DNA from: CAWCAW01 sp963793645
GTDB taxonomy: Bacteria; Actinomycetota; Acidimicrobiia; Acidimicrobiales; UBA8190
NCBI GenBank assembly: GCA_963793645.1
Contig: CAWCAW010000007.1
Span: forward strand, 186,001 to 250,000
DNA: 64,000 nucleotides
Reading direction: 5' to 3'
In this document: positions 28,311 to 38,195 of the stretch, piece after piece
Layout: each line of letters opens with the position of its first letter
Position numbering within the stretch: position 1 is the first letter of the stretch
Position numbers and translations under genes: made by a program
The notes under the pieces: model-generated
Database searches by the model: none
Seen by the model: only the letters and a program-made list of their open reading frames with translations
What the model was told of the DNA's origin: nothing

Positions 28311-29053
28311 ATGAACGCAGCCCTCAGCACCGACCTGGCCGTTCCGTCGGTGGCTCTGGCCGTGGCGGCCCATCCTGACGACGTCGAGTTCGGCTGCGGC
28401 GCCACGTTGGCCAAATGGGCGGCGGCGGGATGCGCCATCCACCATCTCGTTCTTACCGACGGGTCGAAAGGCACCTGGGACGCCGACGAGGACGCAGATG
28501 CGCTGGTGGCCACGCCGCCGACGACGAGCAGCGCGTGCCGCCGCCGTCGCACTGGGCGGAGGCGACGTCACGTTCCTGGACCTAGCCCGACGGCGAACTC
28601 CAGGCCGGTATGGAGGAACGGCGGCAGGTGTGTGCGGTGATCCGGCGTGTTCGACCCGAGGTGGTACTCGGGCACGACCCCTGGCGGCGCTACCGGCTCC
28701 ATCCCGACCACCGCAACGCCGGCTGGCTGCTCACCGACGGCGTGGTGGCAGCCCGTGACCCGAAGTTCTTCCCCGATCTCGACCTCGCACCGCACCGGCC
28801 CTCGGCCATGTTGTTGTGGGAGGCGGACGAGCCCAATCACGTCGAGAACGGTCACCGGCTTCCTCGACGCCAAGATGTGACGGCGTTGCTGGCGCATCAA
28901 AGCCAGTACCGCTCGACCATGGCCATCGACCGACGAAAGCCCGCCGACAGCTCGAGCGACTTTCGGACCAAGGTCGAAGCCCGATCTCGCCGACACGGGC
29001 AGTCTGGCCGGGATCGACGCCAGGCGAGGCGTTCCACCTATCCCGAGCTGTAA
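28311..29053 (+). CDS. PIG-L/LmbE-family deacetylase (frameshifts)
   Basis: Zinc-dependent N-acetylglucosaminyl deacetylase family (MshB, Mca, PIG-L). The zinc motif is AVAAHPDDVEFGCGATLAKW, followed by HHLVLTDGSKGTWD. In other frames come DVTFLDLADGE-like residues, VCAVIRRVRPEVVLGHDPWRRY and RLHPDHRNAG (third zinc ligand His). At least three frame changes are present and the last residues are uncertain. The substrate could be a GlcNAc-inositol or mycothiol-type conjugate; not provable here. Confidence 0.82.
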
Positions 29054-29106
29054 CCCTGGTCCGCCGGCACTGTCTCATCGAAACACCTGCCCGAACACGT
29101 GGCACA

Positions 29107-29132
29107 AGAGGGGACCCGAAGGGCTCCCCTCT
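29107..29132 (-). terminator. Strong hairpin downstream of the H1-like gene
   Basis: AGAGGGGA-CCC-GAA-GGG-(C)-TCCCCTCT forms an 8+3 bp stem with one bulge. It sits 47 nt beyond the proposed TAG stop of the histone-like gene (29179). It could also end the convergent PIG-L transcript. No long T-tract follows. Confidence 0.6.
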
Positions 29133-29178
29133 GCAGTGTTCATCTTTTCGAGGCCGGACGAACCGGCACGCACAGCTA

Positions 29179-29676
29179 CTACTTGGCCGTCCTGCGCGTG
29201 CGAGACACGACGGGTGACTCGACGGGTCGTCATGCGCTTGGGTGCAGCGGCCTTCTTGGCCGTCCGACGCTTAACCGTCCGCTTGGCAGCCTTCTTGGCC
29301 GGGGCCCTCTTCGCCGTCGCCCGCTTCTTGGCCGTCTTGCGAACAGCCTTCTTCACCGTCCGCTTGGCCGCCTTCTTAGCCGGAGCCCGCTTCTTAGCCG
29401 GGGCCCGCTTCTTGACGACCTTCTTGGCCGCCTTCTTAGCCGGAGCCCGCTTCTTAGCCGGGGCCCGCTTCTTGACGACCTTCCTGGCAGCCTTCTTAGC
29501 CGGAGCCTTCTTGGCCGCCGTACGGCGCTTCACCGTCCGCTTCGCTGCTTTCTTGGCTGGCGTCCGCTTGGCCACCTTGCGTGCCGGAGCCCGCTTGGTG
29601 ACCGTCCGTTTGCGGCCTTCTTTGCCGGAGCCCGCTTCTTGGCGGTCTTCCTCGCCCGCTTGACTGGCATTCTCAT
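29179..29676 (-). CDS. Histone H1-like, Lys/Ala/Pro-rich protein (two frameshifts)
   Basis: A very basic protein made of KKAPAKKAAKR-type repeats, as in bacterial H1-like nucleoid proteins; it probably binds and compacts DNA. ATG 29676 has an excellent AAGGAGGG ribosome-binding site and gives MRMPVKRARKTAKKRAPAKK. A frame slip near 29608 leads into the main frame (MAKRTPAKKAAKRTV). Near the end the continuous frame runs to 29075, but a neighbouring frame ends naturally in SRTRRTAK with tandem TAG stops at 29179, which fits better. The hairpin just beyond supports that end. It lies 61 nt upstream of the HU-H1 stop, on the same strand. Confidence 0.8.
29363..29500. repeat. 60-nt direct repeat inside the H1-like gene
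   Basis: Two nearly identical 60-nt copies (about 29364-29423 and 29424-29483), plus a partial third, encode the alternating KKRAPAKKRAPAKKAAKKVV-type block. The near identity at DNA level indicates recent in-frame duplication of the Lys/Ala/Pro segment. Confidence 0.85.
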
Positions 29677-29737
29677 GCCCTCCTTACGGCCTCGTTGGCC
29701 GCTCTGTTTGCTGCTTTCCTCGCCGACGCCCTGCGGC

Positions 29738-30303
29738 CTATCTGGCCGGAGAGCGCCTGACGATCTTTTTCGCCGATTTCTTGGTGGTCTTCTTGGCGAT
29801 CTTCTTGGTGGCTTTGGTGGCGGGCCTCTTGGCCGTCGTGGCCGTTTTCTTGGCCGGCGCCCGACGGGGCGCGCCCGCTGCCGATTTGCGAGTCGAACTC
29901 GGAGCCACCTTTTTGGCGGCCTTCGCTGTCTTGGCTGTCTTCTTGGCTGACTTGGCGGCCTTCGTCGTCTTCGTTGCGCTCGACTTCACCGCCGGCGAAG
30001 TCGCCGACTTCAACTTCGGCATCGCGGATTTGCCATTGACAACATTTTTCAGCGTCGTGCTCGCCGCGAAGCGCACGCCACGCGACGCCTTGATCTTCAC
30101 AGCTGCGCCCGTCTGTGGATTACGTCCTACCCGAGCACCACGGTGCGTGGGATTAAAGCTTCCAAAACCGGCGACAACCACCTGCGGCCAGATCTCACCT
30201 CGCTGACGAGCGTGTGGACGAGCGCGTTGACAGCATCTTCTGCCTCGCGCTTCGCCAACGACGTCGATCGACTGATCGCGTCGATGAGCTCCGACTTGTT
30301 CAC
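29738..30303 (-). CDS. hupB: HU-family DNA-binding protein with H1-like tail (frameshift)
   Basis: Nucleoid protein of the actinobacterial HupB type. GTG 30303 follows GGAGGAGGTG and starts NKSELIDAISRSTSLAKREA, the HU dimerisation helices. After a frame change near 30195 the protein continues with VVVAGFGSFNPTHRGARVGRN and TGAAVKIKASRGVRF (the DNA-binding arm). A tail of about 100 residues rich in Lys, Ala and Thr follows (KKTAKTAKAAKK, KKTATTAKRPATKATKK), like eukaryotic H1. HU bends DNA; the tail adds nonspecific binding. The second lysine-rich gene lies directly downstream. Confidence 0.9.
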
Positions 30304-30521
30304 CGACACCTCCTCCGAAATGCGGAATCCCACCAATCAAAGAAGGTTTTGACGCAAAGGTCAAGCATTTACGTTACTCGACGTGCACAGTCGCGTCAGT
30401 TCTCGAGCAAGGACGCGCGCAAGGTCGCAGTGTGGACGGGGATGCAAACATTGTTCTCCATTACACTGTTCTCGTTTTCCGTGTGGACAGGAAACGCAGC
30501 GTTTGCAAGGATTTTTCCCCT
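30304..30521. promoter_or_regulatory. AT-richer divergent intergenic region
   Basis: About 218 bp between the hupB start and the divergent small gene at 30522. It is clearly lower in GC than its surroundings and contains no convincing frame. It presumably carries the two divergent promoters, but I could not fix -35/-10 boxes with confidence. Confidence 0.45.
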
Positions 30522-30775
30522 ATGGAGTTGTTGCCCGATGATTCATACGATGTCATCGTCGTCGACGCCGAAACGTCCGATGACGGCACAATGCGCATCG
30601 AAGTCACCATCACGCTCGGTCCCTACGTGGGCCACGTGATTCCGTTGCGACGACGAAATATCGTCGATGACCACCGTGGCGCGCGCGCGCACGAGCCCCG
30701 TACGACATGCTCGGGAATTCCCGGTACGTTGCGCGTGCGCAACGGGAGTGCCGATTTCGTCCCGAACGTGTGTGA
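30522..30775 (+). CDS. Small conserved hypothetical protein
   Basis: Begins MELLPDDSYDVIVVDAETS, then RIEVTITLGPYVGHVIPLR, a beta-rich pattern reminiscent of small OB/TRAM-like proteins. The open frame continues to 30869, but a different frame gives GIPGTLRVRNG and an end in FRPERV at TGA 30775, which looks more natural. I do not recognise a named family. It is divergent from hupB and upstream of the VirD4-like gene. Confidence 0.5.
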
Positions 30776-30888
30776 CGTGACGGTGCCATTCCACGTCATC
30801 GAACTCGCTATGCCACGGAGAGTGCACGTTGCGTGGTGGTCGAGCCGCACGTCATGCATGCCGGCATGACCCACTGATCGACACCGCT

Positions 30889-32331
30889 GTGCCCTATGGG
30901 CTCTACCTCGGTGCAGGGAGCGCCGGCCCGATATGGGCACCCGACAGAGCATTCCGTGCTCGTGCTCGGACCGCCACGCTCGGGCAAGACGTCGTCGCTC
31001 GTGGTCCCCGCTGTGCTCGGCGCGCCGGGCGCGGTGGTGTCGACGTCGACCAAACCCGACGTGCTGCGCATCACCGCCGTCAGCCCGAGGACGCCACGGC
31101 CCCCGTCTGGTCTACGACCCGAGCGGGACCGTGGAGATGCCCAGTGGCGTCCAGCGAGTGCAGTGGTCGCCGGTTCCGGGGTGCATGGAGTGGGACGATG
31201 CCCTGCTCGTGGCCCGAAGCTTGGTAGGTGCGACGCGCACCGGCGCCCGGCGGCGCGACCGGGGCTTCGACCACTGGGCGGAACGGGCCGAAGCGCTGCT
31301 GGCGCCCTTGCTGCACGCCGCCGCCCTCGACGGTGCCGAGCTGGGCGCGGTGTTGTCGTGGGTGGACCGACGTCAAGGCCGGGGCCGCGCTCGGTGTGCT
31401 CGACCGCAACGGCGCCGCTGTGGCCGGAGACCTGTTGGCGGGCATCGTCGGCCACCGACCCACGCGAGCAGAGCGGGATCTGGTCGACGGCGTCAGGGGT
31501 GCTCTCGGCCTACCGCAGTCGGGCCGACGTTGGCGACGACGGTCGCGCCCGATTTCGACGCCGCCGCCTTTTGCGACTCGGCGGCCACGTTGTATATCTG
31601 CGCCACCGGACGGCACCAGGCCGTGGCCGCCCCTCTGGTGGTGGGGCTGCTCAACGAGATACGAGGCGCGGCCTACGCCCGGGCGGCGGCGGCAACGTCG
31701 GCGATCTCGGACCGATCCTCGAACCCCGGCCCGTCGTGACCCGGTCGTCTTCGCCCTGGACGAGGTGGCCAATATCGCCCCGCTGCCTGACCTCCCGCCA
31801 TCGTGAGCGAAGGTGGAAGCCAGGGACTGGTGACGCTGGCGTGTTTCCAGGACCTCTCTCAGGCTCGAGCGCCGGTGGGGAGAGGCCGCCGAAGGGTTCT
31901 TGTCGTTGTTCGGGACGACGGTGGTGTTGCCGGGCATCGGCGACGTGCGCACGCTGGAAGCGCTGTCGTCGTCTGGCGGGAGAAGAAGAAGTGCGCACCC
32001 GGTCGGTGAGCATGCCGGTGGCAGGTCGGAGGAGGGCCGGGCCGCGGCGCTGGGGGCGGTGCTCGGATCGAGCCGACGCAGCGTGGCGTCAGGGCCCATC
32101 GGTGACGACATCGGTGGTGCTGCGACGGCGGCTGCCGGTGGACGTGGTGGCCCGCGGCCAGCCGGGAATGGGGCTCGTCGTCGACGACCGCAACCAGATG
32201 GGATGGATCCGGCTGACCCCGTGGTTCGCCACCGAGCCGTGGCGGTCCACCGTGCTCGGCGCCCGAGAGAGTCTCGGGGCCACGTCGTCCCGAGTCCCAG
32301 CCGCGAACTGGGACCCGGCCTGGGAATTTAA
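30889..32331 (+). CDS. VirD4/TraG-like conjugative coupling ATPase (frameshifts)
   Basis: A hexameric DNA-pump-type ATPase of the T4SS coupling family, about 480 aa. It has Walker A in VLVLGPPRSGKTSS, the STSTKPDVLR segment typical of TraG, Walker B in VVFALDEVANIAPLPDLP, and the downstream QDLSQARARWG and GTTVVLPGIGDVRTLEALS motifs. At least five frame changes occur between 31090 and 32030. GTG 30889 (VPYGLYLGAG) is the best in-frame start; the stop is uncertain. No transmembrane N-terminus, relaxase or other mating genes are visible nearby, so it is an orphan. It is followed directly by the SOS cassette. Confidence 0.72.
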
Positions 32332-32397
32332 GCGGAGACCAGGGCAACGAGCACCGAGCCGGCGAACTTCCAAGGCCCCGAAGCCCCCCTGGTGTAA

Positions 32398-32413
32398 TCG
32401 AACATACGTTCGA
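32398..32413. promoter_or_regulatory. LexA-binding site (SOS box)
   Basis: TCGAACATACGTTCGA is a perfect palindrome matching the actinobacterial LexA consensus TCGAAC-N4-GTTCGA. It lies 12 bp upstream of the imuA' ATG and directly abuts a TACTCT -10-like hexamer, so LexA would block RNA polymerase. It predicts DNA-damage induction of imuA'-imuB-dnaE2. Confidence 0.9.
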
Positions 32414-32419
32414 TACTCT
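32414..32419 (+). promoter_or_regulatory. Putative -10 element of the imuA' operon
   Basis: TACTCT fits TAnnnT and lies 6 nt before the ATG at 32426. Transcription would start at or next to the start codon, suggesting a leaderless message. No separate ribosome-binding site is seen. Confidence 0.4.
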
Positions 32420-32425
32420 GCCATC

Positions 32426-33180
32426 ATGACCGCCCCCGCCCCTGCTGCATCGTCTGCGTGGGAGGAAGACGTCCGGTCGGCTCGGGCCACCTCGACGCCC
32501 CCCTGCTGGCCCGAGCCCGTCCGACGTCTCGGTCCCAGGATCAGCTCCTCCCCGTGTTGGCGGCGCTCGCCCCCTTGCTCCCCGGCGGCGCCTTGCAACG
32601 GGGGACCGTGGTGTCGGTGGGGGCCGCCCCCGGCACCTCTCACACAGCCGACGGGACCACCACGCTTGGCCTTCGCCTTGCTGGCGGCCGCCACCGACAG
32701 CGGGTCCTGGTGCGCGGCGGTGGGCACCGCCGACCCGGGGTGGTGGCCATCGCCGAACTCGGGGTCGACCTCGAGCACTTGGCTCTCGTCCCTCGCCCCG
32801 GGCCCCGGTGGGCCGAGGTGGCGGCCGCCTTGCTCGACGGCATGGACGTGGTGGTGGTGCAGCCTCCCGGACAGGTGCGCCCGGGGGTGGCCCGGCGCTT
32901 GGCCGCGCGGGCCCGAGAACGACGAAGCGTGCTGATCACCCTGCTCAAGGGGTTGGGGCAGTGGCCCGAGGGCCCCGACATGCGCCTGGTGGTGGAGGGC
33001 GGCTCGTGGTGGGGGGTGGACGAGGGCCACGGGTACCTGCAGGGCCGCCGGATGGAGGTGTGCGGCACCGGTCGACGCGCCGCGGCCGCGACCGGTGCGG
33101 GTGGCGATGTGGTTGCCGTCGTCCACGGGGGCACCGGCTCCGGCCGGCGACGGGAGCCGTCCCTGAAGAAACCGCTCTGA
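32426..33180 (+). CDS. imuA': ImuA'-like SOS mutagenesis protein (frameshifts)
   Basis: RecA-like accessory subunit of the ImuA'/ImuB/DnaE2 translesion system. It begins MTAPAPAASSAWEEDVRSAR; after a slip near 32500 the frame reads LARARPTSRSQDQLLPVLAA. Later pieces are FALLAAATDSGSWCAAVG (another frame), IAELGVDLEHLALVPRPGPRWAEV, DGMDVVVVQPPGQV and RRLAARARERRSVLITL. The assignment rests on the LexA box, the downstream imuB and dnaE2, and this RecA-fold pattern. Length of about 250 aa fits the family. Confidence 0.8.
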
Positions 33181-33241
33181 AGGGGCCGCTCCGGAAGGAG
33201 TCGCCTCGGAAGAACAGGGACAATAAATAAAGGAGTACGAG

Positions 33242-34398
33242 ATGGAGCGGCTGCTCGTCGTGTGGTGCCCCGAGCTCCTCGAGGAGCACGAGCACGGCCG
33301 TGAGGCCCGAGCCGGCACTTCGGTGGCAGAGACATTGGGGCGGTTCTCCCCGGGCGTGGCCATCGTCCGGCCGGGCGTGTGCGCGCTGTCCACCCGAGGG
33401 CCGGCGCGCTACTTCGGTGGTGACGAGGCACTGGCGGGGCTGGTGGCCGGATCCTTCGGCGAGGTGAAGAACCCCACTGGCGGGACCGGGGTGCGAGCCC
33501 AGGTGGGTGTGGCCGACGGCCTGCTGGCTGCCCTGCTGGCTGCCCAAAGCGCAGTGAAAGAGCCCCTGGTGGTGGCACCGGGAGCGAGCCCGGACTTCCT
33601 CGCCTCCTGGCCGCTGGCCGTGCTGGAACGCCCTGAGCTGGCCGATCTTCTGTACCGGCTGGGGATCCGGACCTTGGGTGCCTTTGCCGCCTTGCCCTCC
33701 CACCACGTGCTGGCACGCTTCGGCACCGACGGGGCCATCTGCCACCAGGTGGCCAAGGGACCCGAGACGACCTCCCTGGACTGCGCCCCACCTCTCGGGG
33801 CCAAAACTCTCGGGCTCGGGGAAAGAACCCCCGGCCAGAGGAAGGGACCGGCCATCAGCACCAACCGGGGTTCTGGGGCGGCTCGGCGGCCGTCGAGGCC
33901 CGGGCCGGTCGGGCGCTGTCCCGGGCGGCTGAGATCCTCGGCCCCGAAGCGGTGCAGCGGGGCCGGCTGCAAGGGGGCCGGGGGCCGGCCGAACGCGCCC
34001 GTCTGGTGCCGTGGGCGGCGGCGAGCTCCACCGGCGATGACGGCCGCTTCGACGCCAAGGCTCTGGCGGGCGGCCCGCCGTGGCCGGGCCGAGTCCCCGC
34101 GCCGGCTCCTGTCGTGGTGGCCACGCGGGCCGTGCCCGCCCTGCTCGTCGATGGCGGCGATCACCCCGTAGGGGTCACCGCCGGGGGGACGGCCAGCGCC
34201 CGGCCCGTGCGGCTCTCGGTCGACGGCGGAGCGTGGGTCGAGGTGCTCGGGTGGGCCGGACCGTGGCCGGCCGACGAGCGGTGGTGGTCGGTTCCGGGCC
34301 GGCGCCGTCTGGCTCGCATGCAGGTGGTCACCGCCTCCGGAGCCCATTTGCTGGCCCGAGAGCACGGGCGCTGGTGGGTGGAGGGGACGTACGACTGA
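33242..34398 (+). CDS. imuB: ImuB, Y-family polymerase-like protein (internal gaps, frameshift)
   Basis: A Y-family homologue lacking polymerase activity that links DnaE2 to the beta clamp. It starts MERLLVVWCPE, then VRPGVCALSTRGPARYFGGDEAL, LYRLGIRTLGAFAALP and, after a frame slip at G4 33867-33870, FWGGSAAVEARAGRALSRAA with LQGGRGPAERARLVPW, ending in GRWWVEGTYD. It spans about 385 codons, against roughly 500 or more in typical homologues. Two stretches seem absent: the early palm segment right after WCP and the region before FWGG. ATG 33242 follows GGAGTACGAG. The stop overlaps the dnaE2 start. Confidence 0.82.
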
Positions 34399-37300
34399 TG
34401 GCGCCGCCAACCCCTTATGCCGAGTTGCACTGCCACTCCAACTTCAGCTTCTTGGACGGGGCGTCGCACCCCGAGGAGCTGGTGGATGCCGCCGCTCGCC
34501 TCGGCCTCGAGGCCCTGGCCCTGACCGACCACGACGGCTTGTACGGCGTGGTCCGCTTCGCTCGGGCCGCCGTGGTGCTCGGCCTGCCGGCGGTGTTCGG
34601 GGCCGAGCTCACCTTGGCCGGCACCCCCCGCACCGGCGCGCCGGATCCTTCCGGCACCCACCTGGTGATCCTGGCGCGCGACCCCGAGGGATATGCCCGG
34701 CTCAGCCGGGCCATCGCCCAGGCCCATTTGGCCGGGGGCGAAAAAGGCAAGCCGAGCTGTGTCCTCGAGGACCTGGCCAGCCGCGCACGGGGGCCACTGG
34801 CTGGTGCTGACCGGGTGTCGCAAAGGGGCCGTGCCCACCGCCCTCACCGAGGCCGGCCCGGCCGCCGCCACTGTGGCCCTGCACGAGCTGCGAGCGACCT
34901 TCGGCGCCGACAACGTGGCGGTGGAGCTGTGGGACCACGGCGATCCCACCGACACCGCCCGCAACGACGCCTTGGCGTACATGGCCATCACCAGTGGCCT
35001 CGAGGTGGTGGCCACCAACAACGTCCATTACGCCACGCCTCGCCGGTGGCGGCTGGCCACCACCTTGGCCGCCGTGCGGGCCCGGCGACCGCTGTCGGAG
35101 CTCGAGGGGTGGTTGCCCACCGCCGCCACCGCCTGCCTGCGTTCGGGAGCCGACCAACAACGACGCTTCGCCCGCTGGCCAGGGGCGGTGGCGACGGCGG
35201 CTGCTTTGGGAAGGGCCTGCGCCTTCGACCTGCGCCTGGTGGCACCGGGGCTGCCCGACTTTCCCGTCCCGGGCGGCCACGACGAACAGAGCTGGCTGGC
35301 TGAGCTGGTACGCCAAGGTGCGATTCGACGTTATGGAAGTCGCCACGACGAGCGCGTGCCCGGAGCATGGGCGCAGCTCGACCGCGAGCTCGAGGTGATC
35401 GGTGGGCTCGGCTTCGCCGGCTACTTCCTCATCGTGTGGGACATCGTCGAGTTCTGCCGGCGCAACGACATCTACTGCCAAGGACGCGGTTCAGCCGCCA
35501 ACTCGGCGGTGTGCTTCGCGTTGGGCATCACCCGCGCCGATGCCGTGGCCCTCGGTCTGCTCTTCGAACGGTTCTTATCCCCCGAGCGCGACGGGCCCCC
35601 CGACATCGATGTCGACATCGAAGCGGGCCGGCGCGAGGAGGTCATCGCGTATGTCTTCGAGCGCTACGGCCGTCTGCATGCCGCTCAGGTCGCCAACGTC
35701 ATCACCTACCGACCTCGCTCGGCCATTCGCGACGTGGGCAAGGCCCTCGGTTATGACATCGGCCACGTGGAGAGCTGGGCCAAGGCCATCGACCGCGGTG
35801 AACACATCGACGGCCAGGGCGCCATCCCCGACGCCGTGGTGGAGCTGGCTACCGCCGTGCTCGATTTCCCGCGCCATCTGGGTCTGCACTCCGGCGGCAT
35901 GGTCATCTGCGACCGGCCTGTGGTCGAAGTGTGCCCGGTGGAGTGGGCCCGGCACCCGGGGCGCACCGCCTTGCAATGGGACAAAGACGACTGTGCCGCC
36001 GTGGGATTGGTGAAGTTCGATCTTCTCGGGCTGGGGATGCTCGACGCCTTGCACCGGGCCGTGGACCTCGTGCGCGCCACCCACGGCATCGACGTCGATC
36101 TGGCCGCACTGGCGCAAGAGGATGCCGTCTACGACATGTTGTGCCGGGCCGACACCGTCGGCGTGTTTCAGGTGGAGAGCCGAGCCCAGATGGCCACCTT
36201 GCCGCGCATCGCTCCTCGCTGTTTCTCCGACTTGGTGGTGGAAGTGGCCATCATCCGCCCCGGTCCCATCCAAGGAGGGGCGGTGCATCCCTACATTCGT
36301 CGCCGCCAAGGCCTCGAAGATCCTGCTCCCCCGCACCCGCTGTTGGAGCGCGCCCTCGGCAAGACGCTCGGGGTGCCGCTGTTCCAAGAGCAGCTCATGC
36401 AGATCGCCATCGACGGCGCCGGGTTCAGCGCGGCCGAAGCCGACGAGCTGCGCCAGGCCATGGGGTCAAAACGCTCCGGGGAGCGCATGGCCAAGCTGTC
36501 GGACCGTCTCTACGGCGGTATGGCCGAGCGCGGCATCACCGGGGCGGTGGCCGAGGAGATCGTGGGCAAGCTGGCCGCCTTCGCCCATTTCGGGTTCCCC
36601 GAGAGCCACGCCGTGTCCTTCGCCTACCTGGTGTACTCGAGCGCCTGGTTGAAGCTGCACTACCCGGCTGCCTTCGTGGCCGCGTTGCTCAACGCCCAGC
36701 CCATGGGGTTCTGGTCACCGGATTCTTTGGTGGCCGACGCCCGCCGCCACGGTGTCACCGTGCACGGCCCCCACGTAGACGACTCCGAGGTCGAGGCCTC
36801 TTTGGAATGGGGAGTCGAGGGCCCCGCCGGTGGCCCCATCGGCGCCCCGTGTCGCCAACCGGCCATTCGACTGGGGATCGGTGCTGTGCGCGTCGTCGGT
36901 GACCAAGTGGCGGGGCGCATCAGTGCGGGGCGCCCCTACGCATCGGTGGAGGACCTCGTGCGTCGGGCCGGGGTGGGACGTCTACACCTCGAAGCCTTGG
37001 CTACAGCCAACGCCCTCGAAGGCTTGGCCTCTCGAGACGGTGCTCTCCCTCTCACCTCGCAACGGGTCCCCGGCGGTAACGGCGCCGCCAGTCGACGGGC
37101 CGCGCTGTGGGCAGCCGGCCCGCTGGCCCAGGCCACCCCCGATCGTCTGCCTGGGCTCGTCACCGGGGAAGATCCCCCCGAACTGCCCGAGCTCTCGGCG
37201 CTCGAAGTGGCCGAGGCCGACATGTGGGCAACGGGGATCGCCGTGAGCACGAGCGCCGTGGAGCTGGCCCGAGCTCGTCTCGACGCCTTGGGCGTCATTC

Positions 37301-37611
37301 CCGCCGGGCGACTCCTCGGCGCCGAGACCGATGCCAAGGTGCTCGTGGGTGGGGTGGTCACTCACCGCCAGCGCCCCGAGACGGCCAAGGGGACGGTGTT
37401 CTTGAACCTCGAGGACGAGACGGGCATGGTCAACGTCATCTGCTCCCCGGGAGCCTGGCGACGCTGGCGCGACAGCGCCCGATCATCTCCCGCTTTGCTG
37501 GTGCGGGGACGGCTGGAACGAGTCGACGGAGTGGCCAGCGTGGTGGCCGAGAAGATCTCCCCCCTCGACCTCGGCCTGCCCGTCGCTCCCCCATCACGCG
37601 ACTTCCGCTGA
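34398..37611 (+). CDS. dnaE2: Error-prone DNA polymerase III alpha (one frameshift)
   Basis: The catalytic subunit of SOS mutagenesis, about 1070 aa. The PHP domain starts YAELHCHSNFSFLDGASHPEE with LALTDHDGLYG. The frame slips at G5 34789-34793, then continues with NVHYATPRRWRLATTLAAVR, the polymerase core (QGRGSAANSAVCFALGI, PPDIDVDIEAGRREEV with catalytic Asp residues, KFDLLGLGMLDALH), the fingers region and a C-terminal OB fold (VLVGGVVTHRQRPETAKGT). ATG 34398 overlaps the imuB TGA. The H-C-H PHP metal motif matches the DnaE2 branch. Confidence 0.95.
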
Positions 37612-37801
37612 CGCCCAGCTCACCAGGACTCTCGGCGCCCAGGGTTGGGCAACCGTTGCGAAATTTCTCAAGACCGTCACGCACGAAACCGATACCTGGA
37701 CAGGAACCTCGTAACGAAAACGACAACTTCCAAACGGAGTGCGGATGGTGGTGTCAAGACAACGGCACGCCCATCCCGGTGAGGTAAGGCGGTCGAGTCC
37801 A

Positions 37802-38002
37802 ATGAAGAGCTGTCCAGGCCAGTTGGTCGTCCACCGAGACGGCACCGTGGCCTACTGCACAGAAGAGCACGAAGGTCACCAGTGCGCCGGCGAGGATCGC
37901 CCGCATCACCGTGGTGTGCTCGCTTGTCGTATCGCCCATCGCGATCCCTGCACGCACTGCAACCCTGTTCCGCTCACCACCTCTCAGCTGTCGCGGCCCT
38001 GA
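37802..38002 (+). CDS. Small Cys-rich protein, copy 1
   Basis: A 66-aa protein from ATG 37802. Cys residues at 4, 19, 28, 42, 50 and 53 and His residues nearby (HRDG, PHH, CTHC) suggest a zinc-binding fold. The core HRDGTVAYCTEEHEGHQCAG is shared, without gaps, with the protein at 38196 (about half of the first 48 residues identical). I know no named family. It follows dnaE2 by about 190 bp of non-coding DNA in which I see no clear signal. Confidence 0.6.
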   Translation: MKSCPGQLVVHRDGTVAYCTEEHEGHQCAGEDRPHHRGVLACRIAHRDPCTHCNPVPLTTSQLSRP

Positions 38003-38195
38003 CGCGACGTCACCGAGCGCAGCCGAAAGAGACAGCAACACACCACCGTCACTGTGGGTGAGCACCCGTTGTGCATCGCTTGCTCCACCGGAGCTCACAG
38101 AGCGCCGATCCCCCAGCAGCGACTACGGGAACCGAATAGCGGCGCCCGATGACACGAACATTCGCCCTGGGGCGAACGGGGGACGAGGTGACGTG

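Noticed and set aside
29099..29950. Leu/Gly-rich plus-strand frame that looks like a membrane protein
   Set aside because: It is the complement of the Lys/Ala-rich histone-like genes, which automatically reads as Leu/Phe/Gly-rich.
30896..32935. A single 679-codon protein
   Set aside because: The frame crosses the end of the VirD4-like gene, the LexA box and the start of imuA'; the motifs show two genes with frame changes.
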